From positions 1 to 10,393 of the forward strand of contig JALQTL010000344.1 in NCBI GenBank assembly GCA_023260935.1: a stretch of 10,393 nucleotides of DNA, given 5' to 3'. Source of the stretch: Paracoccaceae bacterium. Its GTDB lineage: Bacteria > Pseudomonadota > Alphaproteobacteria > Rhodobacterales > Rhodobacteraceae. Positions 1 to 7,631 of the stretch are shown one piece after another; position 1 is the stretch's first letter; the number at the start of each line of letters is the position of its first letter. The notes below the pieces were generated by a model. It was given only the letters and a program-made list of their open reading frames with translations, was not told the DNA's origin and made no database searches. A program made the translations under genes and the position numbers.

Positions 1-2277
1 ATCGGTCGAAACCGTGGCCCGCAGCCGGCGCGGCTGCACGCCAAAGCTGTCATCCACATCAACGATGAATGGCACGGATTCAAAGGCCTGACGTACTTGA
101 GCGGCCACCTGACGGCGGGTATCGGCGTCGGGGCCATAAACCTCGGCCAGCAGGGTGGCGATGACCGGCGGCCCGGGGGGCGGTTCGACCACCTTGATGC
201 TGGTGCCTTCGGGCACGGCCACCGCCTTCAGCCTTTCGCGCAGGTCCAGTGCAATGGCATGGCTCGCGCGGCTGCGGTCCGCCTTGGGCGACAGGTTCAG
301 CGCCACTTCGCCCAAGTGCGGTTCCTGACGCAGGAAGTAGTGCCGCACCAGACCGTTGAAGTTGAACGGCGCCACGGTGCCGGCATGGGTTTGCAGAGCC
401 AGAACCTCGGGCAGGTCCATCGCGATCCGCGCCACATCCTGTGCCACCCGGTCCGTCGCCTCGACACTGGACCCTTCGGGCAGGTCGATCATCACGCTCA
501 GTTCAGACTTGTTGTCGAAGGGCAGAAGCTTGACGGTGACATCCTTGGTGTAAAGCGCGGCCAGCGACCCGAAGGACAGCACGATGGTGACAAGCAGGAA
601 TGTCCAGGCCGAAGCCTTTGACCGCAGGACCGGCCGCGCGACGGCCGAGTAGATCCGCCCCAGACGCCCGCCGGGATCCCCGCCCGCGCCCGCATCATGG
701 CCGTGGTCGGCAAGCTCGGCCTTGCCGGCCACCTTTACCATCAGCCAAGGCGTGATGATGACGGCGACAAAGAAGGAAAAGATCATGGCCGCCGAGGCAT
801 TCGACGGAATGGGCGACATATAGGGGCCCATCAGTCCGGAAACGAACAGCATCGGCAGCAGCGCCGCCACCACCGTGAGCGTGGCCACGATGGTGGGGTT
901 GCCAACCTCGGCCACCGCGTCGATGGCGCCCCTGACCCGATCGCGGCCATCCTTCATGCCCCAGTGGCGGGCAAGGTTCTCGATCACCACGATGGCGTCA
1001 TCGACCAGGATACCGATGGAAAAGATCAGCGCGAAAAGCGACACGCGGTTCAGCGTATAGCCCATGATCCACGCGGCAAAGAGCGTCAGCAGGATCGTCA
1101 CCGGGATGACGATGGCCACCACGATAGCCTCGCGCCAGCCGATCGCCAGAAACACCAGCGCGATGATCGACACCGTGGCAAGGCCAAGATGGAACAAAAG
1201 CTCATTGGCCTTTTCATTGGCGGTTTCGCCGTAATCGCGGGTCACGGTCACGTCGATGCCTTCGGGGATCAGCGATCCTTCCAGCGCCTCGACGGCATGC
1301 AGGACATCTTCCGCCACCACCACGGCATTCGCCCCTGCCCGTTTGGCCACGGCAAGGGTGACGGCCGGGGTGCGGCGGATCTGATCGCCGTCGCGGGTGA
1401 TCTGCGAAACGATATGCTCCGAGGTATCGGGCACAAAGGACACATCCGCCACATCCGAGACATAGACCGGCCGGCCGTCGCGCGCGGTCAGCAACAGCCC
1501 CGCCACCTCGGCCGGGGCGGTCAGCGTTTCGCCCGCCACAAGGCCGATCTGTTCGCCCCCGTCACGCAAGAGCCCGGTGTTCAGGCTGCGGTTGGCCTGC
1601 GCCACCTTGCCGGCAAGCTGTTGCAGCGTGATGCCATAAAGTGCCAGCCGTTCCGGATCAGGCGCGATGCGGATCACCTCTTGCGCCTCGCCTACGATAT
1701 AGGTCAGGCCAACCTCATCCACCTTGGCAACTTCGGCCTGCAACTCACGGACAATACGCGTCAAATCGTTCGCCGAAGCTTCGTGCCCCGGGGCGGGCGC
1801 AAGGGTCAGCGACAGGATCGCCACATCGTCGATCCCGCGCCCCACAACCAATGGCTCGGGAATGCCCAGCGGGATACGATCCATGTTCGCGCGCAGTTTG
1901 TCATGCACCCGCAGAACCGCATCCTCGGACCGCGTGCCCACCAGAAAACGGGCCGTGACCATCGCGCGGTCATCGCCGGTCTGGGAATAGACATGCTCGA
2001 CCCCGTTGATGCCTTTCACAAGCACCTCAAGGGGTTCCGTCACCAACTTCACGCCATCCTCGGCCTTCAGCCCGGGCGCCTGAACATGGATATCGACCAG
2101 CGGAACGGAAATCTGCGGTTCTTCTTCGCGCGGAAGGCTGATCAGCGCCACAAGGCCCGCCGCCACTGCCGCCAGAATGAACAGCGGCGTCAGCGCGCTG
2201 CGGATGAAGGCGCTGGTCAGGCCACCGGCAAGCCCAAGCCCACCCCGGCCCTTTTCGTGTTCTGCCTGCGGCTTCAT
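1..2277 (-). CDS. RND efflux permease, HAE1/AcrB type, C-terminus beyond the left edge
   Basis: Inner-membrane, proton-driven pump subunit that should export drugs or other amphiphiles together with the adjacent adaptor and an outer-membrane channel. I translated the minus strand from ATG 2277: 759 codons stay open to base 1 with no stop, so about 270-300 residues of a usual 1,020-1,060 are missing. A short cytoplasmic N-terminus leads into TM1 (about residues 29-46), followed by PREEEPQI (49-56), typical of one AcrB-like subgroup. Residues 360-439 hold TM2-TM4 with SIGILVDDAIVVIEN. Asp426-Asp427 correspond to the proton-relay pair Asp407/Asp408 of AcrB and argue against a heavy-metal (CusA/CzcA) pump. 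MGPYMSPIP (483-491) and a TPWL stretch (509-512) are also family features. The start overlaps the adaptor stop as ATGA, which implies translational coupling. Substrate unknown. Confidence 0.93.
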   Translation of the reverse strand, partial: MKPQAEHEKGRGGLGLAGGLTSAFIRSALTPLFILAAVAAGLVALISLPREEEPQISVPLVDIHVQAPGLKAEDGVKLVTEPLEVLVKGINGVEHVYSQTGDDRAMVTARFLVGTRSEDAVLRVHDKLRANMDRIPLGIPEPLVVGRGIDDVAILSLTLAPAPGHEASANDLTRIVRELQAEVAKVDEVGLTYIVGEAQEVIRIAPDPERLALYGITLQQLAGKVAQANRSLNTGLLRDGGEQIGLVAGETLTAPAEVAGLLLTARDGRPVYVSDVADVSFVPDTSEHIVSQITRDGDQIRRTPAVTLAVAKRAGANAVVVAEDVLHAVEALEGSLIPEGIDVTVTRDYGETANEKANELLFHLGLATVSIIALVFLAIGWREAIVVAIVIPVTILLTLFAAWIMGYTLNRVSLFALIFSIGILVDDAIVVIENLARHWGMKDGRDRVRGAIDAVAEVGNPTIVATLTVVAALLPMLFVSGLMGPYMSPIPSNASAAMIFSFFVAVIITPWLMVKVAGKAELADHGHDAGAGGDPGGRLGRIYSAVARPVLRSKASAWTFLLVTIVLSFGSLAALYTKDVTVKLLPFDNKSELSVMIDLPEGSSVEATDRVAQDVARIAMDLPEVLALQTHAGTVAPFNFNGLVRHYFLRQEPHLGEVALNLSPKADRSRASHAIALDLRERLKAVAVPEGTSIKVVEPPPGPPVIATLLAEVYGPDADTRRQVAAQVRQAFESVPFIVDVDDSFGVQPRRLRATVSTD

Positions 2278-3227
2278 TCCTGTGCCCCCGCAAGGGTATC
2301 GCCGGCCTCAAGCCCCGAGATGACCTCGACCATCACCTTGCCGTCGACCTCATGCCGCTCTCCCGGCACAACCGCGCGCGTGCCGGCCGTGGTTTCCACG
2401 AAATCAAGGCCATGCCGAGAAGTGATCGCTGCTTCGGGCACCAGCAGAACCGACCGTTCGCCCACCGGCAGGCGCACCAGAACCCGCGCATCGACAAAAC
2501 GGGTGGAAAGCCCCGGCACCACCACATCGGCAATGACCCGGCCATTTTCGATCAGCGGGTAGACCCGGGCAAGCTTGCCCTCGGCCTGCCCTTCGGGCCC
2601 TTCGATCTGGATGCTGTCCCCTTCCTTCAGCGCCGCCGCATGGCGTTCGGGCACCGCAAGGCGCAGGAAGGTGCCCCCGCCCCCGATCACCGCCACCGCT
2701 TCGCCCGGCATCACCACGGCGCCCTTGGCCAGCGGCACATCCAGCACCAGCCCGGCCGATGGCGCCAGAACCGCGCCTTCGGCGGCCTGCTGCTCCACCA
2801 CCTGCCGCTGGGCGGCCACTGCTTCGATCTGCCCTTGCAGGACATCCACCTGCGTGCGCAGCGCATCCAGCCGCTGCACCGTCGTCACCCCGCGCTTGAG
2901 CAGGTCTTCGCCCCGGGTCAGTTCAGTTTGGGCATTGGCAAGCTGGGCCTGCAAGGACACCGCCTGCGCATCCACAGCCTGCAATTGCAGCGCCAGCTTT
3001 TCATCGACGATCCGGCCCAGAACCTGCCCCGCCTCGACCGTTTCGCCTTCGCTGACGGCCAGTTCCACCAGCGTGCCGCCCAGACGGGCCCGGGCCGGCA
3101 GACGATCGCGCGCCTCGATCCGGCCATAGACGGATTTCCATTCGGCCACCCGCACCGGCGACAGCGGTTCTGCCATGCCCGCAAGGGGCAGACCCAGGGC
3201 AAGAACGGCGATCAGGTAAACACGCAT
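2274..3227 (-). CDS. RND efflux periplasmic adaptor (membrane fusion protein)
   Basis: A protein of 317 residues that should bridge the RND permease to an outer-membrane channel. An N-terminal signal peptide (MRVYLIAVLALGLPLAGMA, cut near residue 19) has no lipobox cysteine, so the protein is probably periplasmic and not a lipoprotein. The first lipoyl-like half (about 42-72, with GGTLVELAVSEGETVEAGQV) is followed by an alpha-helical hairpin rich in Gln/Ala/Leu (about 75-150), the second lipoyl half (GAVLAPSAGLVLDVPLAKGA, about 151-170), a beta-barrel region and a membrane-proximal C-terminus. At 317 residues it is shorter than AcrA (about 370-400). ATG 3227 is chosen because AAAGG lies 8 bases upstream on the minus strand and the signal peptide starts there. 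It is the first gene of the two-gene efflux operon. The operator-like repeats at 3263-3288 lie directly upstream. Confidence 0.93.
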   Translation of the reverse strand: MRVYLIAVLALGLPLAGMAEPLSPVRVAEWKSVYGRIEARDRLPARARLGGTLVELAVSEGETVEAGQVLGRIVDEKLALQLQAVDAQAVSLQAQLANAQTELTRGEDLLKRGVTTVQRLDALRTQVDVLQGQIEAVAAQRQVVEQQAAEGAVLAPSAGLVLDVPLAKGAVVMPGEAVAVIGGGGTFLRLAVPERHAAALKEGDSIQIEGPEGQAEGKLARVYPLIENGRVIADVVVPGLSTRFVDARVLVRLPVGERSVLLVPEAAITSRHGLDFVETTAGTRAVVPGERHEVDGKVMVEVISGLEAGDTLAGAQE

Positions 3228-3262
3228 GAGACAGACCTTTCGCGACTCGATATTTCAGGCGC

Positions 3263-3288
3263 AAATGTATTCACATTTTTGAATGTGA
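3263..3288. promoter_or_regulatory. Putative TetR/AcrR-type operator of the efflux operon
   Basis: Three alternating half-sites are visible: AATGT at 3264-3268, ACATT at 3273-3277 and AATGT at 3282-3286, each shifted by exactly 9 bases. They form two overlapping perfect inverted repeats: AAATGT-N4-ACATTT (3263-3278) and TCACATT-N4-AATGTGA (3271-3288). The core ACATTTTTGAATGT differs at one position from the core of the E. coli AcrR operator as I remember it. The site lies 36-61 bases before the adaptor start, where it would cover the promoter. Binding by a TetR-family repressor is inferred, and no such gene is in the window. Promoter hexamers could not be placed with confidence. Confidence 0.6.
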
Positions 3289-3323
3289 TGTCCAGCAGAA
3301 ACAACAAACCCCTGAAAACGACA

Positions 3324-3341
3324 CTGCGGGGGAAACCGCAG
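3324..3341 (-). terminator. Possible weak terminator after corA
   Basis: Eight bases after the corA stop, CTGCGG and CCGCAG form a perfect 6-bp stem with a 6-base loop. On the minus strand the stem is followed by TGTCG and then only four T residues. This is a poor U-tract, so termination may be partial or Rho-assisted. Position and orientation fit the end of the corA transcript. Confidence 0.4.
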
Positions 3342-3348
3342 ATCCATG

Positions 3349-4320
3349 TTACAGCCAGCCCTTTGCGCGGAACAGAAGATACGGCAAAAGCGCCGAAAGC
3401 ACCATCACCCCCAAAGCCGCAGGATACCCCCAGGGCCAGGAAAGCTCGGGCATCACCGAAAAATTCATGCCATAGATCGACGCCACAAGCGTGGGCGGCA
3501 GGAACACCACGGACACGACCGAGAAGATCTTGATGATCCCGTTCTGTTCGATTCCGATCAGACCAAGGGCCGCATCCAGAAGGAAGGTCACCTTCTGCGC
3601 CACGAAGCCGGCATGGTCGGAAAGGCTTCTGACATCGCTGGCAAGATCGTGAAGCCGGTCGTTCAGCCCCGGCGCGGCACCATCTGCGCGCAGCCTTTGG
3701 CCCAGAAAGACGATCAGCCGGTCCAGCGTGCCCAGACTGTCGCGGATCGTTGACACCAGCGCCCCCTTGCGCCCGATCTCGGACAGCATCGCCTGCCAGT
3801 CCATTCCCCGTCGCGCCTTGGCCCCGTCGCGCGCAAAGATCCGGCGCGCCACCGCCTCCAGGTCATGACCCGCGCGTTCCAGCACATCGGCCAGCCGGTC
3901 CACGATCATTTCCAGCAGGCCGATCATCACCTCTTCGCCCGAGCCACTGGTCAACTGCCCCTTGGCCGACCGTTGCAGGAACAGATCAAAGGCCCGCGGC
4001 GTGTGATAGCGGATCGTCACAAGCTGGCGATCCTGCAACACGAAGGTCACGGGTTCGATGACCGGCTCATCATCATCGGTCTGTGCAGGGATCAGGGCTG
4101 TCATGAACTGCGCCCCGTTTTCGGAATAAAGCCGCGATGTCTGTTCGATCTCGCGCATTTCCTCTCGCGTCGGCAGATCCAGCGACAGCGCCCCTTCCAA
4201 AAGCGCCTCTTCCTCTGGCCGGGGGGCAACAAGGTCGATCCAGACCAGCGCCGCCAGTTCCTGCGGATTGGCCGGCACCTCTGCCAGACGCCCGTTGTTG
4301 CTGGCATATCCGGTAATCAT
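3349..4320 (-). CDS. corA: CorA-family Mg2+/divalent cation transporter
   Basis: Homopentameric inner-membrane channel for magnesium (possibly Co2+ or Ni2+) uptake, 323 residues. The N-terminal cytoplasmic domain contains a long coiled helical section (about 125-260). Two C-terminal membrane segments follow, about 264-283 and 298-316. The signature YGMNF has its Gly-Met-Asn at 284-286, at the end of TM1 and followed by MPEL, as in classical CorA. The protein ends with a short positively charged tail (FRAKGWL). ATG 4320 is chosen because GGAGG (plus-strand 4327-4331) sits 6 bases upstream. The same frame stays open back to 4605, but that extension would be translated from the antisense of the tRNA gene and is not real. 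It is transcribed away from tRNA-Cys and upstream of, but apparently separate from, the efflux operon. Transport selectivity (Mg2+ versus Zn2+ efflux, as in ZntB) cannot be settled by eye, although GMN plus MPEL favours CorA. Confidence 0.92.
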   Translation of the reverse strand: MITGYASNNGRLAEVPANPQELAALVWIDLVAPRPEEEALLEGALSLDLPTREEMREIEQTSRLYSENGAQFMTALIPAQTDDDEPVIEPVTFVLQDRQLVTIRYHTPRAFDLFLQRSAKGQLTSGSGEEVMIGLLEMIVDRLADVLERAGHDLEAVARRIFARDGAKARRGMDWQAMLSEIGRKGALVSTIRDSLGTLDRLIVFLGQRLRADGAAPGLNDRLHDLASDVRSLSDHAGFVAQKVTFLLDAALGLIGIEQNGIIKIFSVVSVVFLPPTLVASIYGMNFSVMPELSWPWGYPAALGVMVLSALLPYLLFRAKGWL

Positions 4321-4326
4321 ACCGCC

Positions 4327-4331
4327 CCTCC
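4327..4331 (-). promoter_or_regulatory. Shine-Dalgarno site fixing the corA start
   Basis: GGAGG on the minus strand, 6 bases before ATG 4320. It decides between this start and the much longer open frame that runs back through the tRNA gene. Confidence 0.75.
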
Positions 4332-4415
4332 GCCGCCCCTTTTGCTTCAGTGCAAGGCTATCAGGCGCCGGGCCGGGCGCAACACGGCAGATGTCGAATT
4401 TCGCGCACCGGGGAC

Positions 4416-4442
4416 TTGCATGCCCCGCGCCGCTGATATACC
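4416..4442 (+). promoter_or_regulatory. Possible promoter of tRNA-Cys
   Basis: TTGCAT (4416-4421) and TATACC (4437-4442) are separated by 15 bases. The second box ends 14 bases before the mature tRNA 5' end. The TTG core and TATA-like box suit a housekeeping sigma factor, but the spacer is short, so the assignment is tentative. Confidence 0.4.
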
Positions 4443-4456
4443 CAATCCCCACTCTC

Positions 4457-4530
4457 GGCGGGTTGGCGGAGAGGTTACGCAGCGGATTGCAAATCCGTGA
4501 AGACCGGTTCGATTCCGGTACCCGCCTCCA
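4457..4530 (+). tRNA. tRNA-Cys (anticodon GCA)
   Basis: A 74-base cloverleaf with encoded CCA. The acceptor arm pairs GGCGGGT (4457-4463) with ACCCGCC (4520-4526), followed by discriminator base T and CCA (4528-4530). The anticodon loop TTGCAAA is closed by the GCGGA/TCCGT stem, which places anticodon GCA at 4489-4491, reading UGC/UGU cysteine codons. The T arm is ACCGG-TTCGATT-CCGGT (4503-4519). All arms pair well and no intron is seen. It is divergent from corA. Confidence 0.96.
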
Positions 4531-4802
4531 AATTCCCCTGCATAGAATCGAACTAGGCTGCAAACGGCGATTTGTCGGATCGTGATCCGCCTTCCTTTCA
4601 GACAAGGAACAGTGCGCCTAGCTGCAAGGGATGGCTTCAAATCCCATCGGCAGTTCAATAGCGTCGAGGATATCGCCCCGGTGATCGAACAAGCTACCCG
4701 CACAATACAGTCCATCCGCCAATGCCGCTTACGCGCCCGATTACCGGGAAAATTACGGGGGTGGCAGGTCAGGTGCGCGGGATGATCACGACAAGCGCCG
4801 GG
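4531..4802. other. Intergenic stretch with no convincing gene
   Basis: The stretch lies between the tRNA-Cys 3' end and the LysR stop codon. Short open frames on both strands have no usable ribosome site and no recognisable motif. Small inverted repeats are present: CGGATC-GT-GATCCG at 4576-4589, and CTAGGC (4553-4558) against GCCTAG (4616-4621). There is no T-run that would make a clear terminator for either flanking gene. I see no integrase remnant and no copy of the tRNA 3' end that would mark an attachment site. Confidence 0.6.
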
Positions 4803-5726
4803 TCAAGACAGCGCATTGCGACAGCATTGATGCAAGGTCTTTACATAAGTGTTGGTGCTTAGAAAAGCGGTATGGGCGAACCAGAGCTTCATAGGCTCCA
4901 TCCCGGTCAGAACGCGGTGCAGCACGCCCGGATTTGCGCCTTCGGCTGCCCATTCCGGCACGACACCGTAGCCCAGACCGGCTTCGATCAACCGCATGAC
5001 ACTGGTGCTGCCTGATGCCGATGTTGCGATCCGCGGGGGGCAATGCAACTGACGCGTCAGGAATTCAAGCGCTCCGTTACGCACGGTTTGCCCGGTCTCG
5101 TAGGTGATGAAGGGCCTGTCGCGGAACTGCGAAAGGTCCGTCTCGCCCTCTGCGATCCCCCATTCTGCCGGCCAGACCAGTGCAAGCCGATAACTGCCAA
5201 GAAGATGCTGCGTGATTGCCGGATGACTGAAGCTGCGTTCGCTGACAGCCGCATCCAGTGCGCCTTCCATCATCATCTTTTCAAGCGTCGTATCGCGTTC
5301 AAAGAAAGCCAGTTCAATATCCGGGGCGCGCGTCCGGAAGTCTTGCAGGATGGCTGGAAAGAAGTGATGGAAAAGTGCCTGAGGCACCCCGACACGCAGC
5401 ACGGAACGCACGTCATGCAACAGCACCGAGATCCGGGACAGAATGGTTTCCAGTTCTTCGCCCAGCGATGCGTGCAAGGCGCGGCCCTGCGGTGTCAGGG
5501 TCACTTGGCGCGATCCTTTTTCCGCCTCGATCAAGCGCCCGCCATATAGCTGCTCAAGCCGCCGAACATGGTTTGCGGCCGATTGATACGAAATATTCAG
5601 TTCCCGAGAAGCCGCGGAAAATGATCCGGTCCTCGCGACCAGATGAAAGGTTTGAAGCAGAGAAATATCGACCTTCGGGCGCTTGTCTTCGCTGCCCTTC
5701 TCTGAGTCCGACCTTAACCGTGCCAT
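4803..5726 (-). CDS. LysR-family transcriptional regulator
   Basis: A DNA-binding regulator of 307 residues, normal for the family. The N-terminal winged helix-turn-helix spans about residues 20-80 (LLQTFHLVARTGSFSAASRE leading into SYQSAANHVRRLEQ), with the TLTPQG turn that usually ends the LysR wing. A linker helix follows, and then the two-lobed effector-binding domain from about 107 to the end (VLRVGVPQALFHHFFPAIL near its start). The C-terminus carries two adjacent cysteines (QCCRNALS). ATG 5726 is preceded by GAGGG and lies 7 bases after the stop of the dehydrogenase gene, so it is the last gene of the transport/catabolism operon. It probably senses the imported compound or a product of it and controls this operon and the divergent oxidase gene. 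The target sites are inferred to lie in 9193-9500. Confidence 0.93.
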   Translation of the reverse strand: MARLRSDSEKGSEDKRPKVDISLLQTFHLVARTGSFSAASRELNISYQSAANHVRRLEQLYGGRLIEAEKGSRQVTLTPQGRALHASLGEELETILSRISVLLHDVRSVLRVGVPQALFHHFFPAILQDFRTRAPDIELAFFERDTTLEKMMMEGALDAAVSERSFSHPAITQHLLGSYRLALVWPAEWGIAEGETDLSQFRDRPFITYETGQTVRNGALEFLTRQLHCPPRIATSASGSTSVMRLIEAGLGYGVVPEWAAEGANPGVLHRVLTGMEPMKLWFAHTAFLSTNTYVKTLHQCCRNALS

Positions 5727-5733
5727 GCATCCC

Positions 5734-6858
5734 TCACTGGAGCGCGGCCTGTGGATGTGCTGAAGCCGCGCCGGACGTTACAAGACCAAGAAAGGGCGAT
5801 TGTCGCAAGATCGACGGGCGCAACTGTCCCGGCGAGATCAGGCCGGGTTCCGTCCGGCCACTGAGGATCAAGTCAAGCGTGGCACAAACATGGGCGGCCG
5901 TTGCCGTTGAAACGGCGCTGACAATCCGCCCGTCCGGGTCGCGGCCAGCCGTCAATATGCGTGTGTCCCACCGCTCTTGCCCCAGAGAGCGATGACGAAT
6001 GGCAATCAGGACCATATCTTCTTCGATCCTTGGCAGCGCTGTCGTCAACAAGGTCCGGAACTGGTAGATGCGGCGCGACAGGCCCAGATCGTCAAGCATG
6101 AAGCGGATGTAGTCGAGGTGCCCCGGGTAGCGCAGGGTCTTGAACACCAGTTCAGCAACCCGGCCTTCGCTTGTGCGCACCAGGGCATCAAGACTGCCGG
6201 CCGTCGTGAAGGCCTCGAAGCGATCCCCGTTGAGGTAGATGTCTTCGCATTCTGTCAGCGGCGCGAGTTTGACCGGAACGCCGTTGCGAAGCGCACTGCA
6301 CGGCCCGGTATACTCGCTCACCAATCCCTCGAAACCCCAGATATTCGCGTATCCCAACCGGTTCAGCGGCTCGGTGGGAAGAACGCCGACAAAGACGGTG
6401 ATCTGATCGGCAGGCGCTGCGCGGTCCAGCGCCTCTGCGGCCAGGGATGTGACATAGCCCGGAGCGAGGCCGCAGCCCGGCGCAAGGCACAGATCAGCCC
6501 GGACCGCATCTTGCGCCATGCGGGCAATGGCTGCACCCGATGTCGCACTTTCTGTAATGTCGAGATAATGCGTGCCTGCCTCAAGCGCGGCGCGTGCAAC
6601 ATCCGGCGCGGGAAGGGTCGGGTCCGCAAGGATCACCGCGGAATGCCCCCGGCATGACGCAGAGAGAGCCTCTTGCAACGTGCCGGTCAGCGGGGCGAGA
6701 CGGTTGAACCCGTGAAGACCATTCAAGGCTTCGGCATCGCGCGATGCCATGTTGGCCGCAAGGCGGCCGTCGTCCTGCAATACCCGTGCGATACGTTGCG
6801 CCATACGCCCCGCCCCAAGCACCAGGACCGGCAAGGAAGTTTGGCGCGCGTGTTTCAT
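5734..6858 (-). CDS. Saccharopine dehydrogenase / lysine 6-dehydrogenase-like oxidoreductase
   Basis: A cytoplasmic NAD(P)-dependent enzyme of 374 residues. A Rossmann fold opens with VLVLGAGRMA (11-20) and has HYLDITES (97-104) after the fifth strand. PGCGLAPG (127-134) marks the hinge into the catalytic/dimerisation domain, with GFEGLVSEYTGP (175-186), EAFTTAGSLDAL (215-226) and KTLRYPGH (240-247), all hallmarks of the saccharopine-dehydrogenase/LysDH group. Known members reduce or oxidise C-N bonds of lysine, saccharopine or related opine-like amino acids. L-lysine 6-dehydrogenase is the closest described match by motif, but the substrate here is not proven. Its ATG overlaps the ATPase stop by four bases (ATGA), and LysR follows 7 bases after its stop, so it belongs to the import operon and probably acts on the imported solute. 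A plain structural opine dehydrogenase is less likely because of the KTLRYPGH motif. Confidence 0.85.
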   Translation of the reverse strand: MKHARQTSLPVLVLGAGRMAQRIARVLQDDGRLAANMASRDAEALNGLHGFNRLAPLTGTLQEALSASCRGHSAVILADPTLPAPDVARAALEAGTHYLDITESATSGAAIARMAQDAVRADLCLAPGCGLAPGYVTSLAAEALDRAAPADQITVFVGVLPTEPLNRLGYANIWGFEGLVSEYTGPCSALRNGVPVKLAPLTECEDIYLNGDRFEAFTTAGSLDALVRTSEGRVAELVFKTLRYPGHLDYIRFMLDDLGLSRRIYQFRTLLTTALPRIEEDMVLIAIRHRSLGQERWDTRILTAGRDPDGRIVSAVSTATAAHVCATLDLILSGRTEPGLISPGQLRPSILRQSPFLGLVTSGAASAHPQAALQ

Positions 6859-7616
6859 CCGTGAAACCTCGACAGAAAACCGCGCAACCGTTCCGAACGC
6901 GGGTTCCGCAGGATGTCGTCCGGGCTGCCCTCTTCGGCAATTCGGCCCTGCTCCATGAAGATGACGCGGCTTGCAACATCTGCGGCAAACCCCATTTCGT
7001 GCGTCACCAGAACCATGGTCATTCCCTTGTCAGCCAGCCGGCGGATCACCGAAAGCACCTCTCCCACAAGTTCCGGATCCAAGGCCGAGGTCACCTCGTC
7101 CAGCAGCAGGACTTGCGGCTGCATGGCCAGCGCGCGCGCAATGGCAACGCGCTGCTTTTGCCCGCCTGAAAGATGGGCCGGATAGGCTTGCGCCTTGTCG
7201 GCTAGCCCCACCTGCTCCAGCAGGTCCATGGCCAGCGCTTCTGCCTCGGCCCGGGGGCGCTTCAGCACGATGCGTGGGCCCTCGGTGATGTTGTCCAGAA
7301 CGCTGAGATGCGGAAACAGGTTGAAGTGCTGAAAGACCATGCCGACATTGCGGCGAAGTTCGCCCATCCCGATCTTGTTCCCACCCCCCCGAAACCGCGG
7401 GGCCACTTCGCGCCCACTGACAAGGAGCTGCCCGGCAGAGGGCGTTTCCATCATGTTCAGGCAACGGATCAGCGTTGACTTGCCAGATCCGGAGGGGCCG
7501 ATGAGGCCCAGAACCTCGCCCGGCATCAGATCAAGATCGATACCCTTCAGAACCTCGATCTGCCCGAAGGCCTTGGTAAGACCGCGCACGGCAATGGCGG
7601 GTTGTGTGGTTGTCAT
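6855..7616 (-). CDS. Polar amino acid ABC transporter, ATP-binding protein (GlnQ/HisP type)
   Basis: The cytoplasmic ATPase of the importer, 253 residues. Walker A is GPSGSGKST (40-48), the Q-loop glutamine is 96, the signature is LSGGQKQ (149-155), Walker B ends in LLLDE (170-174) and is followed by VTSALDPELVGEV, and the switch histidine is 206. DEVTSALDPELVGEV is typical of the polar-amino-acid (PAAT) subfamily. The loop at about 74-86 (RFRGGGNKIGMGE) is somewhat glycine-rich. ATG 7616 has GGGAG upstream and begins 15 bases after the permease stop. The stop overlaps the dehydrogenase start. All catalytic motifs are intact. Confidence 0.95.
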   Translation of the reverse strand: MTTTQPAIAVRGLTKAFGQIEVLKGIDLDLMPGEVLGLIGPSGSGKSTLIRCLNMMETPSAGQLLVSGREVAPRFRGGGNKIGMGELRRNVGMVFQHFNLFPHLSVLDNITEGPRIVLKRPRAEAEALAMDLLEQVGLADKAQAYPAHLSGGQKQRVAIARALAMQPQVLLLDEVTSALDPELVGEVLSVIRRLADKGMTMVLVTHEMGFAADVASRVIFMEQGRIAEEGSPDDILRNPRSERLRGFLSRFHG

Positions 7617-7631
7617 CTTCTGGCTCCCGGG

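Noticed and set aside
697..2562. A 621-codon open frame on the plus strand across the RND genes
   Set aside because: It is antisense to a fully conserved RND permease and the adaptor end. Its product is rich in His/Arg/Gly, as expected from the reverse of GC-rich coding sequence, and has no domain.
4531..4640. Possible second tRNA or attachment site after tRNA-Cys
   Set aside because: A T-arm-like stretch on the minus strand (TTCGATT near 4545-4551) has a mismatched stem and no matching acceptor or anticodon arms. No direct repeat of the tRNA 3' end and no integrase gene is present.
4347..4715. A minus-strand open frame of 122 codons over and beyond tRNA-Cys
   Set aside because: Much of it is the antisense of the tRNA (GYRNRTGLHGFAIRC-type sequence), a well-known spurious translation. 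It has no ribosome site.
7030..7464. Several 80-145-codon frames overlapping the ABC ATPase, permease and dehydrogenase
   Set aside because: All lie within genes with intact catalytic motifs and have no independent support.
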